Shown one piece after another: positions 19,219-28,677 of a stretch of 64,000 bases of DNA (position 1 is its first letter; every line of letters starts with the position of its first letter). The notes beneath the pieces are model-generated. The model had not been told where the DNA came from, made no database searches, and was given only the letters and a program-made list of their open reading frames with translations. Source of the stretch: Salinarimonas sp046292825 (GTDB lineage: Bacteria > Pseudomonadota > Alphaproteobacteria > Rhizobiales > Beijerinckiaceae); assembly GCF_046292825.1 (NCBI RefSeq), contig NZ_JBKBQG010000012.1, positions 1-64,000 of the forward strand, in the 5' to 3' direction. A program made the position numbers and the translations under genes.

Positions 19219-19266
19219 GCTCTTCTCTGGAAGGAGGGGCCGGAAGGGGTGCGAGCGGTCCCCCGC

Positions 19267-20409
19267 TCACCGCGCGCGGCGCGCCGCGCTTCCCTCGACA
19301 ACGGCGACGATGTCCGCCCGGTTCGCGATCTCCGCGAACAGCGCCTCGTCCGCCCCCGTCATCCAGACCTGGCCGCCGAGCGCGAGGAGCGCTTCGTAGA
19401 GCGCGGCGCGCCGGCGCGGATCGAGATGGGCGGCGACCTCGTCGAGGAGGACGAGCGGCGCCATGCCCGTCATCGCCGCGACGAGCCGCGCATGGGCGAG
19501 GACGAGGCCGACGAGCAGCGCCTTCTGCTCGCCGGTCGAGGCGAGCGAGGCCGCGATGTCCTTGGGACCGTGGCGGACCGCGAGGTCGCTCGCCTGCGGG
19601 CCGACGAGGGTGCGTCCGGCGGCGCGGTCGCGCGCGCGGCCCTCGCGCAGCATCGCGCGATAGCGCTCCTCGGCATCGAGCGCGGGCAGGCTCGCGACGA
19701 GCGCGTCGATCTCGCCCTCGAGCGCGATCTCGGCATGGGGGAACGGCGAGGCGTCGTCGCGGCCCTCCGCGATCAGGGCGGCGAGGCGCGCGACGGTCTC
19801 GCGCCGGGCGGCGGCGACGGCGATGGCGAGCTCGGCCGTCTCGCGCTCCACCGCGTCGAGCCAGCGCGCCTCCCCGCCCTCCTCCAGGAGACGGTTGCGG
19901 GTGCGCAGCGCGCGCTCGAGCGCGGCCGCGCGGCTGCCGTGCTCGGAATCGACGGCGAGGACGAGGCGATCGAGGAAGCGGCGGCGGTCCCCGGCCGGGC
20001 CGCGGAAGAGGCCGTCGAGATCGGGGGTGAGCCAGACGAGGCGCACGAACTCGGCGAAGGCGGAGGGACCCGACGCGTTCTGGCCGTCGATCCGGCACAC
20101 CCGCCCCCTCCCCTCGCCGCCCTGGCTCGTGGCGGTGCCGAGGCGGTGCTCGCCATAGGCGCCCTCGAGCACGGCGAAGACGGCGAAACCCTGAGCCCCG
20201 TCGCGGATCATCGCGCCGTAATCGGCCCGGCGCAGCCCGCGGCCGGGCGAGAGCAGGGACAGGGCCTCGAGCACGTTCGTCTTGCCCGCACCGTTCTCGC
20301 CGACGAGCGCGACGAGGGGCGCCTCGACCGCGAGGTCGAGGCTCTCGTAGGAGCGGAAATCCTGGAGCACGAGCCGCGTCGCCCGCGGCCCCGCCGAGAG
20401 CTGCGTCAT
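19267..20409 (-). CDS. recF: DNA replication and repair protein RecF
   Basis: The 380-residue SMC-like ATPase loads RecA at gapped DNA together with RecOR. Walker A GENGAGKT is at residues 37-44. LLSPGRGLRRADYGAMIR follows, and the ABC-type signature STGEQKALLVGLVLAHARL and Walker B PLVLLDEVAAHLD lie near the C-terminus. Length is normal. The gene is not next to dnaN or gyrB, as is frequent in alphaproteobacteria. On its upstream side is an R1 repeat. Confidence 0.95.
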   Translation of the reverse strand: MTQLSAGPRATRLVLQDFRSYESLDLAVEAPLVALVGENGAGKTNVLEALSLLSPGRGLRRADYGAMIRDGAQGFAVFAVLEGAYGEHRLGTATSQGGEGRGRVCRIDGQNASGPSAFAEFVRLVWLTPDLDGLFRGPAGDRRRFLDRLVLAVDSEHGSRAAALERALRTRNRLLEEGGEARWLDAVERETAELAIAVAAARRETVARLAALIAEGRDDASPFPHAEIALEGEIDALVASLPALDAEERYRAMLREGRARDRAAGRTLVGPQASDLAVRHGPKDIAASLASTGEQKALLVGLVLAHARLVAAMTGMAPLVLLDEVAAHLDPRRRAALYEALLALGGQVWMTGADEALFAEIANRADIVAVVEGSAARRAR

Positions 20410-20470
20410 GGCCCGTGAATAAGCATGAAGGGGGCGCGATGGAAATCCCTCGCGCGGGGGACGGGCTCCG

Positions 20471-20734
20471 TTTCCTTCCCCTCAGAGTTTTATAATCTTA
20501 GGTTGCGGCGTCATCCCGGACGCCGAAGGCGATCCGGGACCCATAGCCACGACGTCTCAGTCGCAGCCTGTAGGCTGCGTCTCTCCGACGAAGGCTGCCC
20601 AAAGGTAGCGGAACGAGCGCGGCATGCGCGCTCGGACTTGTCGTCGAGGTTATGGGTCCCGGGTCCGCTTCGCGGCCCGGGATGACAACCACCGCAAGAT
20701 TCACCGACTTTCAGGGGGAGGAGAGCGGCGGCGC
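20471..20734. repeat. Composite palindromic element R1, copy c
   Basis: This fills most of the gap between recF and the PRC-barrel gene. Outer ends are TTTCCTTCCCCTCAGAG at the left and the inverted GGGGGAGGAGAGCGGCGGCG at the right. The next arms are GTCATCCCGGACGCCGAAGG and GCGGCCCGGGATGAC. Inner dyads are GCAGCCTGTAGGCTGC and GAGCGCGGCATGCGCGCTC. It is nearly identical over 180 bp to copy d at 28.7 kb. Confidence 0.88.
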
Positions 20735-20771
20735 CTCGTCGGCGTCTCCGTCCCATGCCGCGCTCACCCAA

Positions 20772-20800
20772 AGAAAAAGGGGAGCCCGGTGGGGCTCCCC
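20772..20800 (-). terminator. Rho-independent terminator after the PRC-barrel gene
   Basis: On the minus strand the 9-bp stem GGGGAGCCC / GGGCTCCCC (20779-20800) with a 4-base loop is followed by a T-rich run (plus strand AAGAAAAA, 20771-20778). It lies about 50 bp after the PRC-barrel stop codon. Confidence 0.9.
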
Positions 20801-20848
20801 TTCTCCGCGGGATGCGCCGTGCGGCGCCACCGCTGGCTTCCCGTGGGA

Positions 20849-21604
20849 TTACTGCTGCGCGGGCGCGGCACCCGGCGCCGTGCCGGGCTGCGTCGTGCCG
20901 GTCGTGCCGGTGCCGGTCGCGCCGGTCCCGGTGCCGGTGGCGCCGGTCGCCATCGTGTCGCCGTCCTCGAGACGGGCGAACTCGGGGGCGTCCTCGAGCT
21001 GCTCGCGGGTGAAGTCGACCACGATGCGCTCGATCTGGCCCGAGCCGCCCCACCAATCCTGACCGGCCTGCTCGGCGCCGCGGAACAGCACCTGGGCATT
21101 CTCGAGCGGGATGCCGACGTCCTTCTGGCCGATGCCGAGGAAGCCGCCGACACCCACGACCACCGCCGCGACGCGGCCCTGGTCGTCGAGGAGGACGTCG
21201 TTGACCGAGCCGAGCGACTCGTCGGCGATCGTCACGACCTCGGCGTCCATCAGGTTCGAGCCGAGCACCTGGCCGGGCATCTGACGGATCACGAAGCCGC
21301 CCTGCAGCTCGAGCTGCGAGTCCATGGCCATCTGCTGGTCGGCCGGCGGAACGGCCGGGTCCTGAGCCTGCATCTGCTGCTGCTGGCCGGGCTGCGTCGT
21401 GGCCGGGTCCTGGGCCTGCATCTGCTGCTGACCGCCGGTCGTCTCCGGCGCGGCCGGCATCGTCTCGACCTGCTGGCCGGCCTGGCCGGCCTGGCCGCCC
21501 TGCTGCTGCGGGATCGGCTGATCCGTGGTCTGCTGGGCGAGGGCCGGGGTCGCGGCGAGCATGGCCGCGAGCGCGCAGGTCGAGAGAAAAGTCTTATTGA
21601 TCAT
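20849..21604 (-). CDS. Secreted PRC-barrel domain protein with Gln-rich and Thr/Gly-rich repeats
   Basis: The 251-residue protein has a Sec signal peptide (MINKTFLSTCALAAMLAATPALAQ). A Q/G/A-rich low-complexity stretch follows to about residue 90, containing two repeats of QQMQAQDPA. The PRC-barrel-like domain runs roughly 105-190 (GSNLMDAEVVTIADESLGSVNDVLLDDQGRVAAVVVGVGGFLGIGQKDVGIPL). The C-terminus is a GATGTGTGATGTGTTGTTQPG repeat tail. PRC-barrel proteins of this kind are common periplasmic proteins of unknown role in Rhizobiales. It is monocistronic with a strong terminator. Confidence 0.85.
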   Translation of the reverse strand: MINKTFLSTCALAAMLAATPALAQQTTDQPIPQQQGGQAGQAGQQVETMPAAPETTGGQQQMQAQDPATTQPGQQQQMQAQDPAVPPADQQMAMDSQLELQGGFVIRQMPGQVLGSNLMDAEVVTIADESLGSVNDVLLDDQGRVAAVVVGVGGFLGIGQKDVGIPLENAQVLFRGAEQAGQDWWGGSGQIERIVVDFTREQLEDAPEFARLEDGDTMATGATGTGTGATGTGTTGTTQPGTAPGAAPAQQ

Positions 21605-21834
21605 CTTGGTCTCCTTCAGAGATCTGTCTGTTGGAGAGCTCGTCGCCTTAAGAGCTCGTGGCTGCCTAACGCTCCGCTCTGCGCGGCGTTCCGTCCTAAC
21701 TGCGCAATTTCACTCTCGCGTGGAAAACTCGAAGGAGGCTTTTGCGGTTTGTCTTTTGTTCTCGTATAGAGGGGACGCGCGGGGGTCTCGCCCGCGCGGG
21801 GGCACCGGTTTCGACGAGGCGGCTGAGAGGCGCG

Positions 21835-23907
21835 ATGGCTGAGGACCTGTTCGGTGGCGCGGCGGCGCGCAAGCTTCCCGAGAAGCGCCAGAGCAAGGAG
21901 GCGCGCGCGGACGCCAAGGAGGCGCAGGCCTCCTCGCGGCAGGAGGCCGGCACGCCGGGCGAGGCCGGCTACACCGCAGCCGCGATCGAGGTGCTGGAGG
22001 GGCTCGAGCCCGTGCGCCGGCGCCCCGGCATGTATATCGGCGGCACCGACGAGAAGGCGCTCCACCATCTCTTCGCCGAGGTGATCGACAACGCGATGGA
22101 CGAGGCGGTCGCCGGCCACGCGACCTTCATCGAGGTGGAGCTGTCCGCGGACGGCTTCGTCACCGTCACCGACAACGGCCGCGGCATCCCGGTCGACCCG
22201 CATCCGAAATTCCCGGACAAGTCCGCCCTCGAAGTGATCCTCACGACGCTGCACGCGGGCGGCAAGTTCGATTCGAAGGTGTACGAGACGTCCGGCGGCC
22301 TGCACGGGGTCGGCGTGTCGGTCGTCAACGCGCTCGCCGAGCGGCTCGAGGTCGAGGTCGCGCGCGGGCAGACGCTCTACCGCCAGGTCTATTCGCGCGG
22401 GGCGCCGATCACGCCGCTCGAGACGATCGGTCGCGTGCACAATCGCCGCGGCACGAAGGTGCGCTTCCGGCCCGATCCGGAGATCTTCGGCCCGCTCGCC
22501 AAGTTCGCGCCGTTGCGCCTGTTCAAGATGGCGCGTTCGAAGTCGTACCTCTTCGGCGGCGTCGAGATCCGCTGGCGCTGCGATCCCGCGCTCGTGGTGC
22601 CGGGCGAAGGGTTCGAGGCGGAGGCGGTCTTCAAGTTCCCCAACGGTCTCTCCGATTACCTCTCGGCCGAGATCGCCGGCAAGGAGCTCGTCGCGGACCA
22701 GATCTTCTCCGGCAAGATCACGAAGCCCGGCGGCCACGGCTCGCTCGAATGGGCGATCGCCTGGCTCGCGACGGGCGAGGACGGCTTCTCCTCCTCCTAT
22801 TGCAACACGATCCCGACCCCCGAGGGCGGCACCCACGAGGCGGGCCTGCGCGTGGCGCTGCTGCGGGCGTTGCGCGAGCATGCCGAGCGCGTCAACCAGG
22901 GCAAGCGCGTCGCCGCCGTCACCACCGACGACGTGATGGTGACCTGCGCGGCGATGCTCTCGGTCTTCATCCGCGAGCCCGAATTCCAGGGCCAGACCAA
23001 GGACAAGCTCGCGACGCTCGAGGCCTCGCGCATCGTCGAGAACGCGATCCGCGATGCCTTCGACCATTGGCTCGCCGCCTCCCCCCAACAGGCGAACCGC
23101 GTGCTCGACTGGGTGATCGACCGCGCCGAGGAGCGGCTGCGGCGGCGCCAGGAGAAGGAGGTCGCGCGCAAATCCGCGACCCGCAAGCTCAGGCTCCCCG
23201 GCAAGCTCGCCGATTGCACGAACGCGGGCGCGGCGGGCTCCGAGCTCTTCATCGTGGAGGGCGACTCGGCCGGCGGGTCGGCGAAGCAGGCGCGCGACCG
23301 TGCGACGCAGGCGGTGCTGCCCCTGCGCGGCAAGATCCTCAACGTCGCCTCGGCGGGCCGCGACAAGCTCGCGCAGAACCAGCAGCTCGCCGATCTCGTG
23401 CTCGCGCTCGGCTGCGGGACCGGCGCGCATTACCGCGACGCGGACCTGCGCTACGAGAAGGTGATCATCATGACGGACGCCGACGTCGACGGCGCCCACA
23501 TCGCCTCGCTCCTCATCACCTTCTTCTACCGCCAGATGCCGCGGCTGATCGACGGCGGCCACCTCTTCCTCGCCGTGCCGCCGCTCTACAAGCTCACGCA
23601 GGGCACGAAGACCGTCTACGCCCAGGACGAGGCGGAGCGCGAGCGGCTGACGAAGAGCGTGTTCCGCCCGAACGCCAAGGTCGAGGTCTCGCGCTTCAAG
23701 GGTCTCGGCGAGATGATGCCCGCCCAGCTCAAGGAGACGACCATGAGCCCCAAGACGCGCACGCTCCTGCGCGTCGCCATCGCGAGCGACGACCGCGAGG
23801 CGACGTCGGACGCGATCGAGCGGCTGATGGGCAACAAGCCCGAGGCCCGCTTCGCCTTCATCTCGGAGCGCGCCGCCTTCGCGGAGACGATCGACCTCGA
23901 CATCTGA
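21835..23907 (+). CDS. parE: DNA topoisomerase IV subunit B
   Basis: The 690-residue GHKL-ATPase subunit of topoisomerase IV, with ParC, decatenates daughter chromosomes. The ATPase domain shows RRRPGMYIGGTDEKALHHLFAEVIDNAMDEA, DNGRGIPVDPHPKFPDKSALEVILTTLHAGGKF and GLHGVGVSVVNALAE. The Toprim domain has LFIVEGDSAGGSAKQARDRATQAVLPLRGKILN and MTDADVDGAHI. The FPDKSALEVILT region and overall length fit ParE rather than GyrB. ATG at 21835 follows GAGAGG; the first ~40 residues are a family-variable charged tail. dnaE2 follows 65 bp downstream on the same strand. Confidence 0.93.
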   Translation: MAEDLFGGAAARKLPEKRQSKEARADAKEAQASSRQEAGTPGEAGYTAAAIEVLEGLEPVRRRPGMYIGGTDEKALHHLFAEVIDNAMDEAVAGHATFIEVELSADGFVTVTDNGRGIPVDPHPKFPDKSALEVILTTLHAGGKFDSKVYETSGGLHGVGVSVVNALAERLEVEVARGQTLYRQVYSRGAPITPLETIGRVHNRRGTKVRFRPDPEIFGPLAKFAPLRLFKMARSKSYLFGGVEIRWRCDPALVVPGEGFEAEAVFKFPNGLSDYLSAEIAGKELVADQIFSGKITKPGGHGSLEWAIAWLATGEDGFSSSYCNTIPTPEGGTHEAGLRVALLRALREHAERVNQGKRVAAVTTDDVMVTCAAMLSVFIREPEFQGQTKDKLATLEASRIVENAIRDAFDHWLAASPQQANRVLDWVIDRAEERLRRRQEKEVARKSATRKLRLPGKLADCTNAGAAGSELFIVEGDSAGGSAKQARDRATQAVLPLRGKILNVASAGRDKLAQNQQLADLVLALGCGTGAHYRDADLRYEKVIIMTDADVDGAHIASLLITFFYRQMPRLIDGGHLFLAVPPLYKLTQGTKTVYAQDEAERERLTKSVFRPNAKVEVSRFKGLGEMMPAQLKETTMSPKTRTLLRVAIASDDREATSDAIERLMGNKPEARFAFISERAAFAETIDLDI

Positions 23908-23927
23908 GGCCGCGTGCGGCCGGGCTC

Positions 23928-23961
23928 GCGGGCTCGTCCAGGAGGCGGGCTCGTCCAAGAG
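23928..23961. repeat. Two tandem 17-bp direct repeats in the parE-dnaE2 spacer
   Basis: GCGGGCTCGTCCAGGAG (23928-23944) is followed immediately by GCGGGCTCGTCCAAGAG (23945-23961), one mismatch. The second copy runs into the purine-rich ribosome binding site of dnaE2. Confidence 0.85.
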
Positions 23962-23972
23962 GGAGGGCGGAC

Positions 23973-26900
23973 GTGTCAGCGCAGGTGCCCTTCGCCGAAT
24001 TCGGGATCGCGACGAACTTCTCCTTCCTCGAGGGCGGCTCGCATCCCGAGGAGCTCGTCGCGCAGGCCGCGCGGCTCGGGCTCTCCGCGATCGGCATCGC
24101 GGACCGCAACTCCGTCGCGGGGGTGGTGCGCGCCCATGTGGCCCTGCGGGAATGGCGCGCCGAGCACGCGGGGGCGGCGACGCTCGGGCTGCATGTCGGC
24201 GCGCGCCTCGTCTTCGCCGACGGCACGCCCGACATCCTCGCCTATCCGCGCGACCGCGCCGCCTGGGGCCGGCTCTGCCGGCTCCTCACGCTCGGCAAGA
24301 GCCGGGCGCCGAAGGGCGAGTGCCGCCTCGTCCTCGCCGATCTCCTCGCCCGCGCGGACGGGCTGCAGCTCGCGATCCTGCCCGCCCCGGACGCGCCGCT
24401 CGCGCCGCTCGGCGAAGGCCTCCTGCAATCGTTGAACGAGGCCTCCGCCGGCGCCTGGCTCGCCGTCCGCGCGGATTTCGGCCGCAATCCGCGTCGGCGC
24501 CTCGCCCAGGCGCGGGAGACGGCGCGGGCGGCGGGCGTGCCGCTCATCGCCACCGCCGACGTCCTCTACCACGTGCCCGAGCGGCGTCCCTTGCAGGACG
24601 TCATCACCTGCATCCGCCATGGCGTGACGCTCGACGCGGCCGGCCGCCTCCTCGCGCCCAATGCCGAGCGCCATCTCCACGACGGCGCCGAGATGGCGCG
24701 GCTCTTCCGCGAGGCGCCCGACGCCATCGGCGAGACGCTGGAATTCGCCCGCGGCCTGACCTTCTCCCTCGACGAGCTGCGCTACGAATATCCGGAGGAG
24801 GGCCGCGAGGGTTTCGCCGATCCGCAGAGCGCGCTCGCCCATTACGCCTGGGAGGGTGCGCGCGCCCGCTATGGCGGCGAGGTGCCCGACAAGGTCGCCG
24901 CCGCGATCCGCCACGAGCTCGCCCTCATCGGCGAGTTGCAATACGCGCCCTATTTCCTGACCGTGCACGACATCGTCCGCTTCGCCCGCTCGCGCGGCAT
25001 CCTCGCCCAGGGGCGCGGCTCGGCGGCGAATTCCACCGTGTGCTTCTGCCTCGGCATCACCGAGGTCGACCCCACCAAGCACGACCTCCTGTTCGAGCGC
25101 TTCGTGTCGAACGAGCGCAAGGAGCCGCCCGACATCGACGTCGATTTCGAGCACGAGCGGCGCGAGGAGGTGATGCAATACGTCTACGAGCGCTACGGCC
25201 GCGACCGCGCCGGCCTCGCCGCGAGCGTGATCACCTATCGCGCGCGCTCGGCCGTGCGCGAGGTCGGCAAGGTCTTCGGCCTGTCGGAGGACGCCGTCTC
25301 CGCGCTCTCGGGTTCGATCTGGGGCTGGTCGAAGGCATCGGTCGAGGAGCGCGAGGTGCGCCGGCTCGGCATGGACCCGGCGGAGGCGCGGCTCGGCCGC
25401 GTGCTCGCGCTCGCGGAAGAGCTCAACGGCTTCCCGCGCCACCTCTCGCAGCACACCGGCGGCTTCGTCGTCACCCGCACGCGCCTCGACGAGGTGACGC
25501 CGATCGCGCCCGCGGCGATGGAGGGACGCACCACCGTGGAGTGGGACAAGGACGATCTCGAGGCGCTCGGCATCCTCAAGATCGACCTCCTCGCGCTCGG
25601 CATGCTCTCCTGCCTGCGCCGCGCTTTCGATTTCCTCGCAGAGCATTACGGCCGTAAGCTCACGCTCTCCTCGATCCCCGCCGAGGACCCGCGGGTCTAC
25701 GCGATGATCCAGCGCGCCGACACGCTCGGCGTCTTCCAGATCGAAAGCCGCGCGCAGATGTCGATGCTGCCGCGCCTGAAGCCCCGATGCTTCTACGATC
25801 TCGTGATCGAGGTCGCGATCGTGCGCCCCGGCCCCATCCAGGGCGACATGGTGCATCCCTATCTGCGCCGCCGCGAGGGTCGCGAGCCGGTCGTCTTCCC
25901 CTCCCCCGCCCCCGAACACGGCCCGCCCGACGAACTCGCGCAGGTGCTCGGCAAGACGCTCGGCGTGCCGCTCTTCCAGGAGCAGGCGATGAAGATCGCC
26001 ATCGTCGCCGCGCGCTTCACGCCCTCCGAGGCCGATCGGCTGCGCCGCGCCATGGCGACGTTCCGCAGGGTCGGCACGATCGGCACCTTCGCCGCCAAGA
26101 TGGTCGACGGCATGGTCGCGCGCGGCTACGAGCGCAGCTTCGCCGAACATTGCTTCAAGCAGATCGAGGGCTTTGGCGAATACGGGTTTCCGGAGAGCCA
26201 CGCCGCCTCCTTCGCGCTCCTCGTCTACGCCTCCTGCTGGGTCAAGGCGCGCTATCCGGACGTCTTCGCCGCCGCCCTGCTCAACGCTCAGCCGATGGGC
26301 TTCTATGCGCCCGCGCAGATCGTGCGCGACGCGCGCGAGCACGGCGTCGAGATCCGCGCGCCCGACGTCAACCATTCCGACTGGGACTGCACGCTCGAGC
26401 CCGGCCCCCCCGCCGCCGAGCGGCTGCATCCCGCCCATTGCTCGATGCGCGAGGACATCCACGCGACGCACGCGCTGCGGCTCGGCTTCCGCACCATCAA
26501 GGGCGCGAGCGAGGCCGATCTGCGCCTCGTCGCGTCGCGGCGCGGGGCGGGCTACGATTCCGTGCGCGATCTGTGGCTGCGCACCGGGCTCTCGCCGGCG
26601 CAGATCGAGCGGCTCGCGGAAGCCGACGCCTTCGCCTCGCTCGGGCTCTCGCGCCGCGACGCGCTCTGGGCGGTGAAGGCGCTGCGGCGGTCTGGCGACA
26701 AGGACGACCTGCCCCTCTTCGCCGCCGCCGCCATGGCGGAGCGCGAGCCGGACGCCGATCTGCCGCCGATGCCGCTCGGTCAGGAGGTGGTGTCGGACTA
26801 CCGCTCGCTCACCCTCTCGCTGAAGGCCCACCCGGTCTCCTTCCTGCGCGGGACGCTCGCCCGCGGCGGGGTGACCCGCAATGCCGATCTCGCGGGCCTG

Positions 26901-27392
26901 CGCGACGGCGCGCGGGTGTCGGTCGCGGGCCTCGTGCTGATCCGCCAGCGGCCGGGCTCGGCGCGCGGCGTCATCTTCATGACGCTCGAGGACGAGACCG
27001 GCATCGCCAACCTGATCGTCTGGCCCAAAGTGTTCGAGGCGTTCCGGCCCGTCGTGATCGGCGCGCGCTTGGTGGGCGTGCGCGGGCGCCTCCAGCGCGC
27101 GAACGGCGTCACGCACGTCGTCGCCGACACGCTCGAGGACCGCTCGGGCCTCCTCGCCGAGATCGCCGGCGCGGGCGGGCCGATGCCGGAGGCGCTCGCG
27201 CGGGCGGACGAGGTCGCGCGCTCCGGCCCCGATCAGCGCGACGGCGAGCGCAAGCGTGAGCGCGCCGACCGCCTCGCCGCCCTCGCGCGAGAGGAGCCCG
27301 GCCTCCTCGCCGACATCGAGGCGCACGAAACCCAGCGGGCGGTCCGATCGGGCGTGGCGCGGGTGATGCCGAAGGGGCGGAATTTCAGGTGA
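23973..27392 (+). CDS. dnaE2: Error-prone DNA polymerase III alpha, DnaE2 (ImuC)
   Basis: The 1139-residue C-family polymerase normally does translesion synthesis and damage-induced mutagenesis with ImuA/ImuB. The N-terminal PHP domain begins FAEFGIATNFSFLEGGSHPEELV. The polymerase core has ILAQGRGSAANSTVCFCLGITEVDP and the catalytic acidic PPDIDVDFEHERREEV. DGMVARGYERSFAEHCFKQIEGFGEYGFPESHAASFA follows, with a C-terminal OB-fold (SVAGLVLIRQRPGSARGVIFMTLEDETG). It uses a GTG start after GAGGGAGGGCGGAC. No imuA or imuB neighbour and no GTTC-N7-GTTC LexA box lie in the 65-bp spacer, so transcription may come from the parE promoter. Confidence 0.93.
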   Translation: MSAQVPFAEFGIATNFSFLEGGSHPEELVAQAARLGLSAIGIADRNSVAGVVRAHVALREWRAEHAGAATLGLHVGARLVFADGTPDILAYPRDRAAWGRLCRLLTLGKSRAPKGECRLVLADLLARADGLQLAILPAPDAPLAPLGEGLLQSLNEASAGAWLAVRADFGRNPRRRLAQARETARAAGVPLIATADVLYHVPERRPLQDVITCIRHGVTLDAAGRLLAPNAERHLHDGAEMARLFREAPDAIGETLEFARGLTFSLDELRYEYPEEGREGFADPQSALAHYAWEGARARYGGEVPDKVAAAIRHELALIGELQYAPYFLTVHDIVRFARSRGILAQGRGSAANSTVCFCLGITEVDPTKHDLLFERFVSNERKEPPDIDVDFEHERREEVMQYVYERYGRDRAGLAASVITYRARSAVREVGKVFGLSEDAVSALSGSIWGWSKASVEEREVRRLGMDPAEARLGRVLALAEELNGFPRHLSQHTGGFVVTRTRLDEVTPIAPAAMEGRTTVEWDKDDLEALGILKIDLLALGMLSCLRRAFDFLAEHYGRKLTLSSIPAEDPRVYAMIQRADTLGVFQIESRAQMSMLPRLKPRCFYDLVIEVAIVRPGPIQGDMVHPYLRRREGREPVVFPSPAPEHGPPDELAQVLGKTLGVPLFQEQAMKIAIVAARFTPSEADRLRRAMATFRRVGTIGTFAAKMVDGMVARGYERSFAEHCFKQIEGFGEYGFPESHAASFALLVYASCWVKARYPDVFAAALLNAQPMGFYAPAQIVRDAREHGVEIRAPDVNHSDWDCTLEPGPPAAERLHPAHCSMREDIHATHALRLGFRTIKGASEADLRLVASRRGAGYDSVRDLWLRTGLSPAQIERLAEADAFASLGLSRRDALWAVKALRRSGDKDDLPLFAAAAMAEREPDADLPPMPLGQEVVSDYRSLTLSLKAHPVSFLRGTLARGGVTRNADLAGLRDGARVSVAGLVLIRQRPGSARGVIFMTLEDETGIANLIVWPKVFEAFRPVVIGARLVGVRGRLQRANGVTHVVADTLEDRSGLLAEIAGAGGPMPEALARADEVARSGPDQRDGERKRERADRLAALAREEPGLLADIEAHETQRAVRSGVARVMPKGRNFR

Positions 27393-27405
27393 GCGCCGCC
27401 GCCGC

Positions 27406-28107
27406 TCACCAGCGGCGCGGCTCGCCGTTGTCGATGTGGATAATGCCGTTGCGGTAGCGCTTCAGGCCGCCGACCGCGGGATGATCGCGCAGGAACGCCA
27501 TCACCTCGCCCGCGCGCGACGCGACGCGGAAATCGATCGCGCGGCATTCGAGGTGAAGCGAGCGGCGGGCGCCGCCGGCGCGCCGATTGTGCCCGGGGCT
27601 GCGATGGGTCGACATGATCCGCACTTCGCCGAAATGCGTGGCGATCTCGGCGACGCCCCCGCGCAGATCGCCCGGCAGGCAACGCGTCGGCGCGCTGTCG
27701 CGCACCCAGATCGTGCCCGCATCGACCTTGGCGCGAAAGCCCGTCAGCGTCGGCGCGGCCGCGGCGGCGCCGATCGACCCCGTCGTCTCCACGTCGAGCT
27801 CGGCGGCGTCGCGCATGAGGGCGAAGCGCTGGTCGACGTCGCCGGGGATCGGCGGCGGCGCGGCCTCGGCGGCGGCAGGAGCCGGCGCCGACGCGGCTGC
27901 GGGCGCAGGGGCAGCCGCAGGAGCCGCCGCCGCCGGGCTCGGTTCGCGGGGCTCCTCGGCCGTCACGGACCCGGCCTGCGCCTCCTCGGCCTCCGCATCG
28001 GCGCGGAAGATGGCGTAGCGATCGTCGTTCTGAGCTGCGGCGGGAGGTGGCACGATGAATACGAAAGAGAGTGCGAGCGGGATCGCGGGCGCGATACGCA
28101 GCAACAT
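27406..28107 (-). CDS. Secreted M15-like (DUF882/YcbK-type) peptidoglycan peptidase
   Basis: The 233-residue protein has a signal peptide (MLLRIAPAIPLALSFVFIVPPPAAAQ) and an Ala/Pro-rich linker to about residue 100. The C-terminal peptidase_M15_3-like domain includes IMSTHRSPGHNRRAGGARRSLHLECRAIDFRV, with the Zn-binding His and Asp of HLECRAID, and IIHIDNGEPRRW, with the third His. It probably cleaves peptidoglycan crosslinks or stems in the periplasm, although the exact activity of DUF882 proteins is not settled. The start was set at the signal-peptide Met (28107). It is convergent with dnaE2 by 13 bp. Confidence 0.85.
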   Translation of the reverse strand: MLLRIAPAIPLALSFVFIVPPPAAAQNDDRYAIFRADAEAEEAQAGSVTAEEPREPSPAAAAPAAAPAPAAASAPAPAAAEAAPPPIPGDVDQRFALMRDAAELDVETTGSIGAAAAAPTLTGFRAKVDAGTIWVRDSAPTRCLPGDLRGGVAEIATHFGEVRIMSTHRSPGHNRRAGGARRSLHLECRAIDFRVASRAGEVMAFLRDHPAVGGLKRYRNGIIHIDNGEPRRW

Positions 28108-28318
28108 CCGGCGTCCTCCGTCGGACAGACGCCCCCATACGAATGGCAGCCGTTTTCGGCCGTCCGCGACACGCATGACGTGCCTTTTGCCGCGCGGCGG
28201 GGAGCGCGCGCGGGAGAAGCCGTCGACGCCTTCGCGCCGAGGGAACCGGGATCGGATCGACCGCCCCGGTCATTGTCGAGGTGGACTTAACCACGGGGAA
28301 TGAGGAGAGAACAAGGCA

Positions 28319-28600
28319 ATGGCACGCACGACCGTCTGGGTGATCGCGATGATCCTGGTGGGCCTGTGGACGCTCGCGGCGCTCGTCGGCTACGGCGCGA
28401 TCGATCTTCTCGGCACCTTCGCCGTGGACCGCGCCGGCACGACGGCGACGGAGCCCGCCCATGTCGACGGCATCGCCCGCCTGTTTCGCGCCCTGCGCGA
28501 TCTCGGCCTCTTCGCCGTGATCGCGCTCTGGCTCGCCGTCACGGCCGTGATCCTTCTGATCGCCGCCATCCTCGCCCGCTTCGTGCGGGCGTTCCGATGA
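28319..28600 (+). CDS. Small two-helix membrane protein, unknown
   Basis: The 93-residue protein has two hydrophobic helices (about residues 5-30, VWVIAMILVGLWTLAALVGYGAIDLL, and 64-88, LGLFAVIALWLAVTAVILLIAAILARF) joined by a short polar loop. A GAGGAGAGAACAAGGC leader precedes the ATG. I recognise no family. It is divergent from the M15-like gene and followed by R1 repeat DNA. Confidence 0.65.
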   Translation: MARTTVWVIAMILVGLWTLAALVGYGAIDLLGTFAVDRAGTTATEPAHVDGIARLFRALRDLGLFAVIALWLAVTAVILLIAAILARFVRAFR

Positions 28601-28677
28601 GGCGGAGAGAACCCCTCTCCCGGAAGGGAGAGGGAGTGCACACGTCGGCGTTCGTGCATGCGTTAGACGAAGCCGTG

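Noticed and set aside
22749..23972. Upstream continuation of the dnaE2 reading frame into parE
   Set aside because: The extra ~400 residues are out of frame with parE and unlike polymerases; GTG 23973 has a good ribosome site and gives the normal DnaE2 N-terminus.
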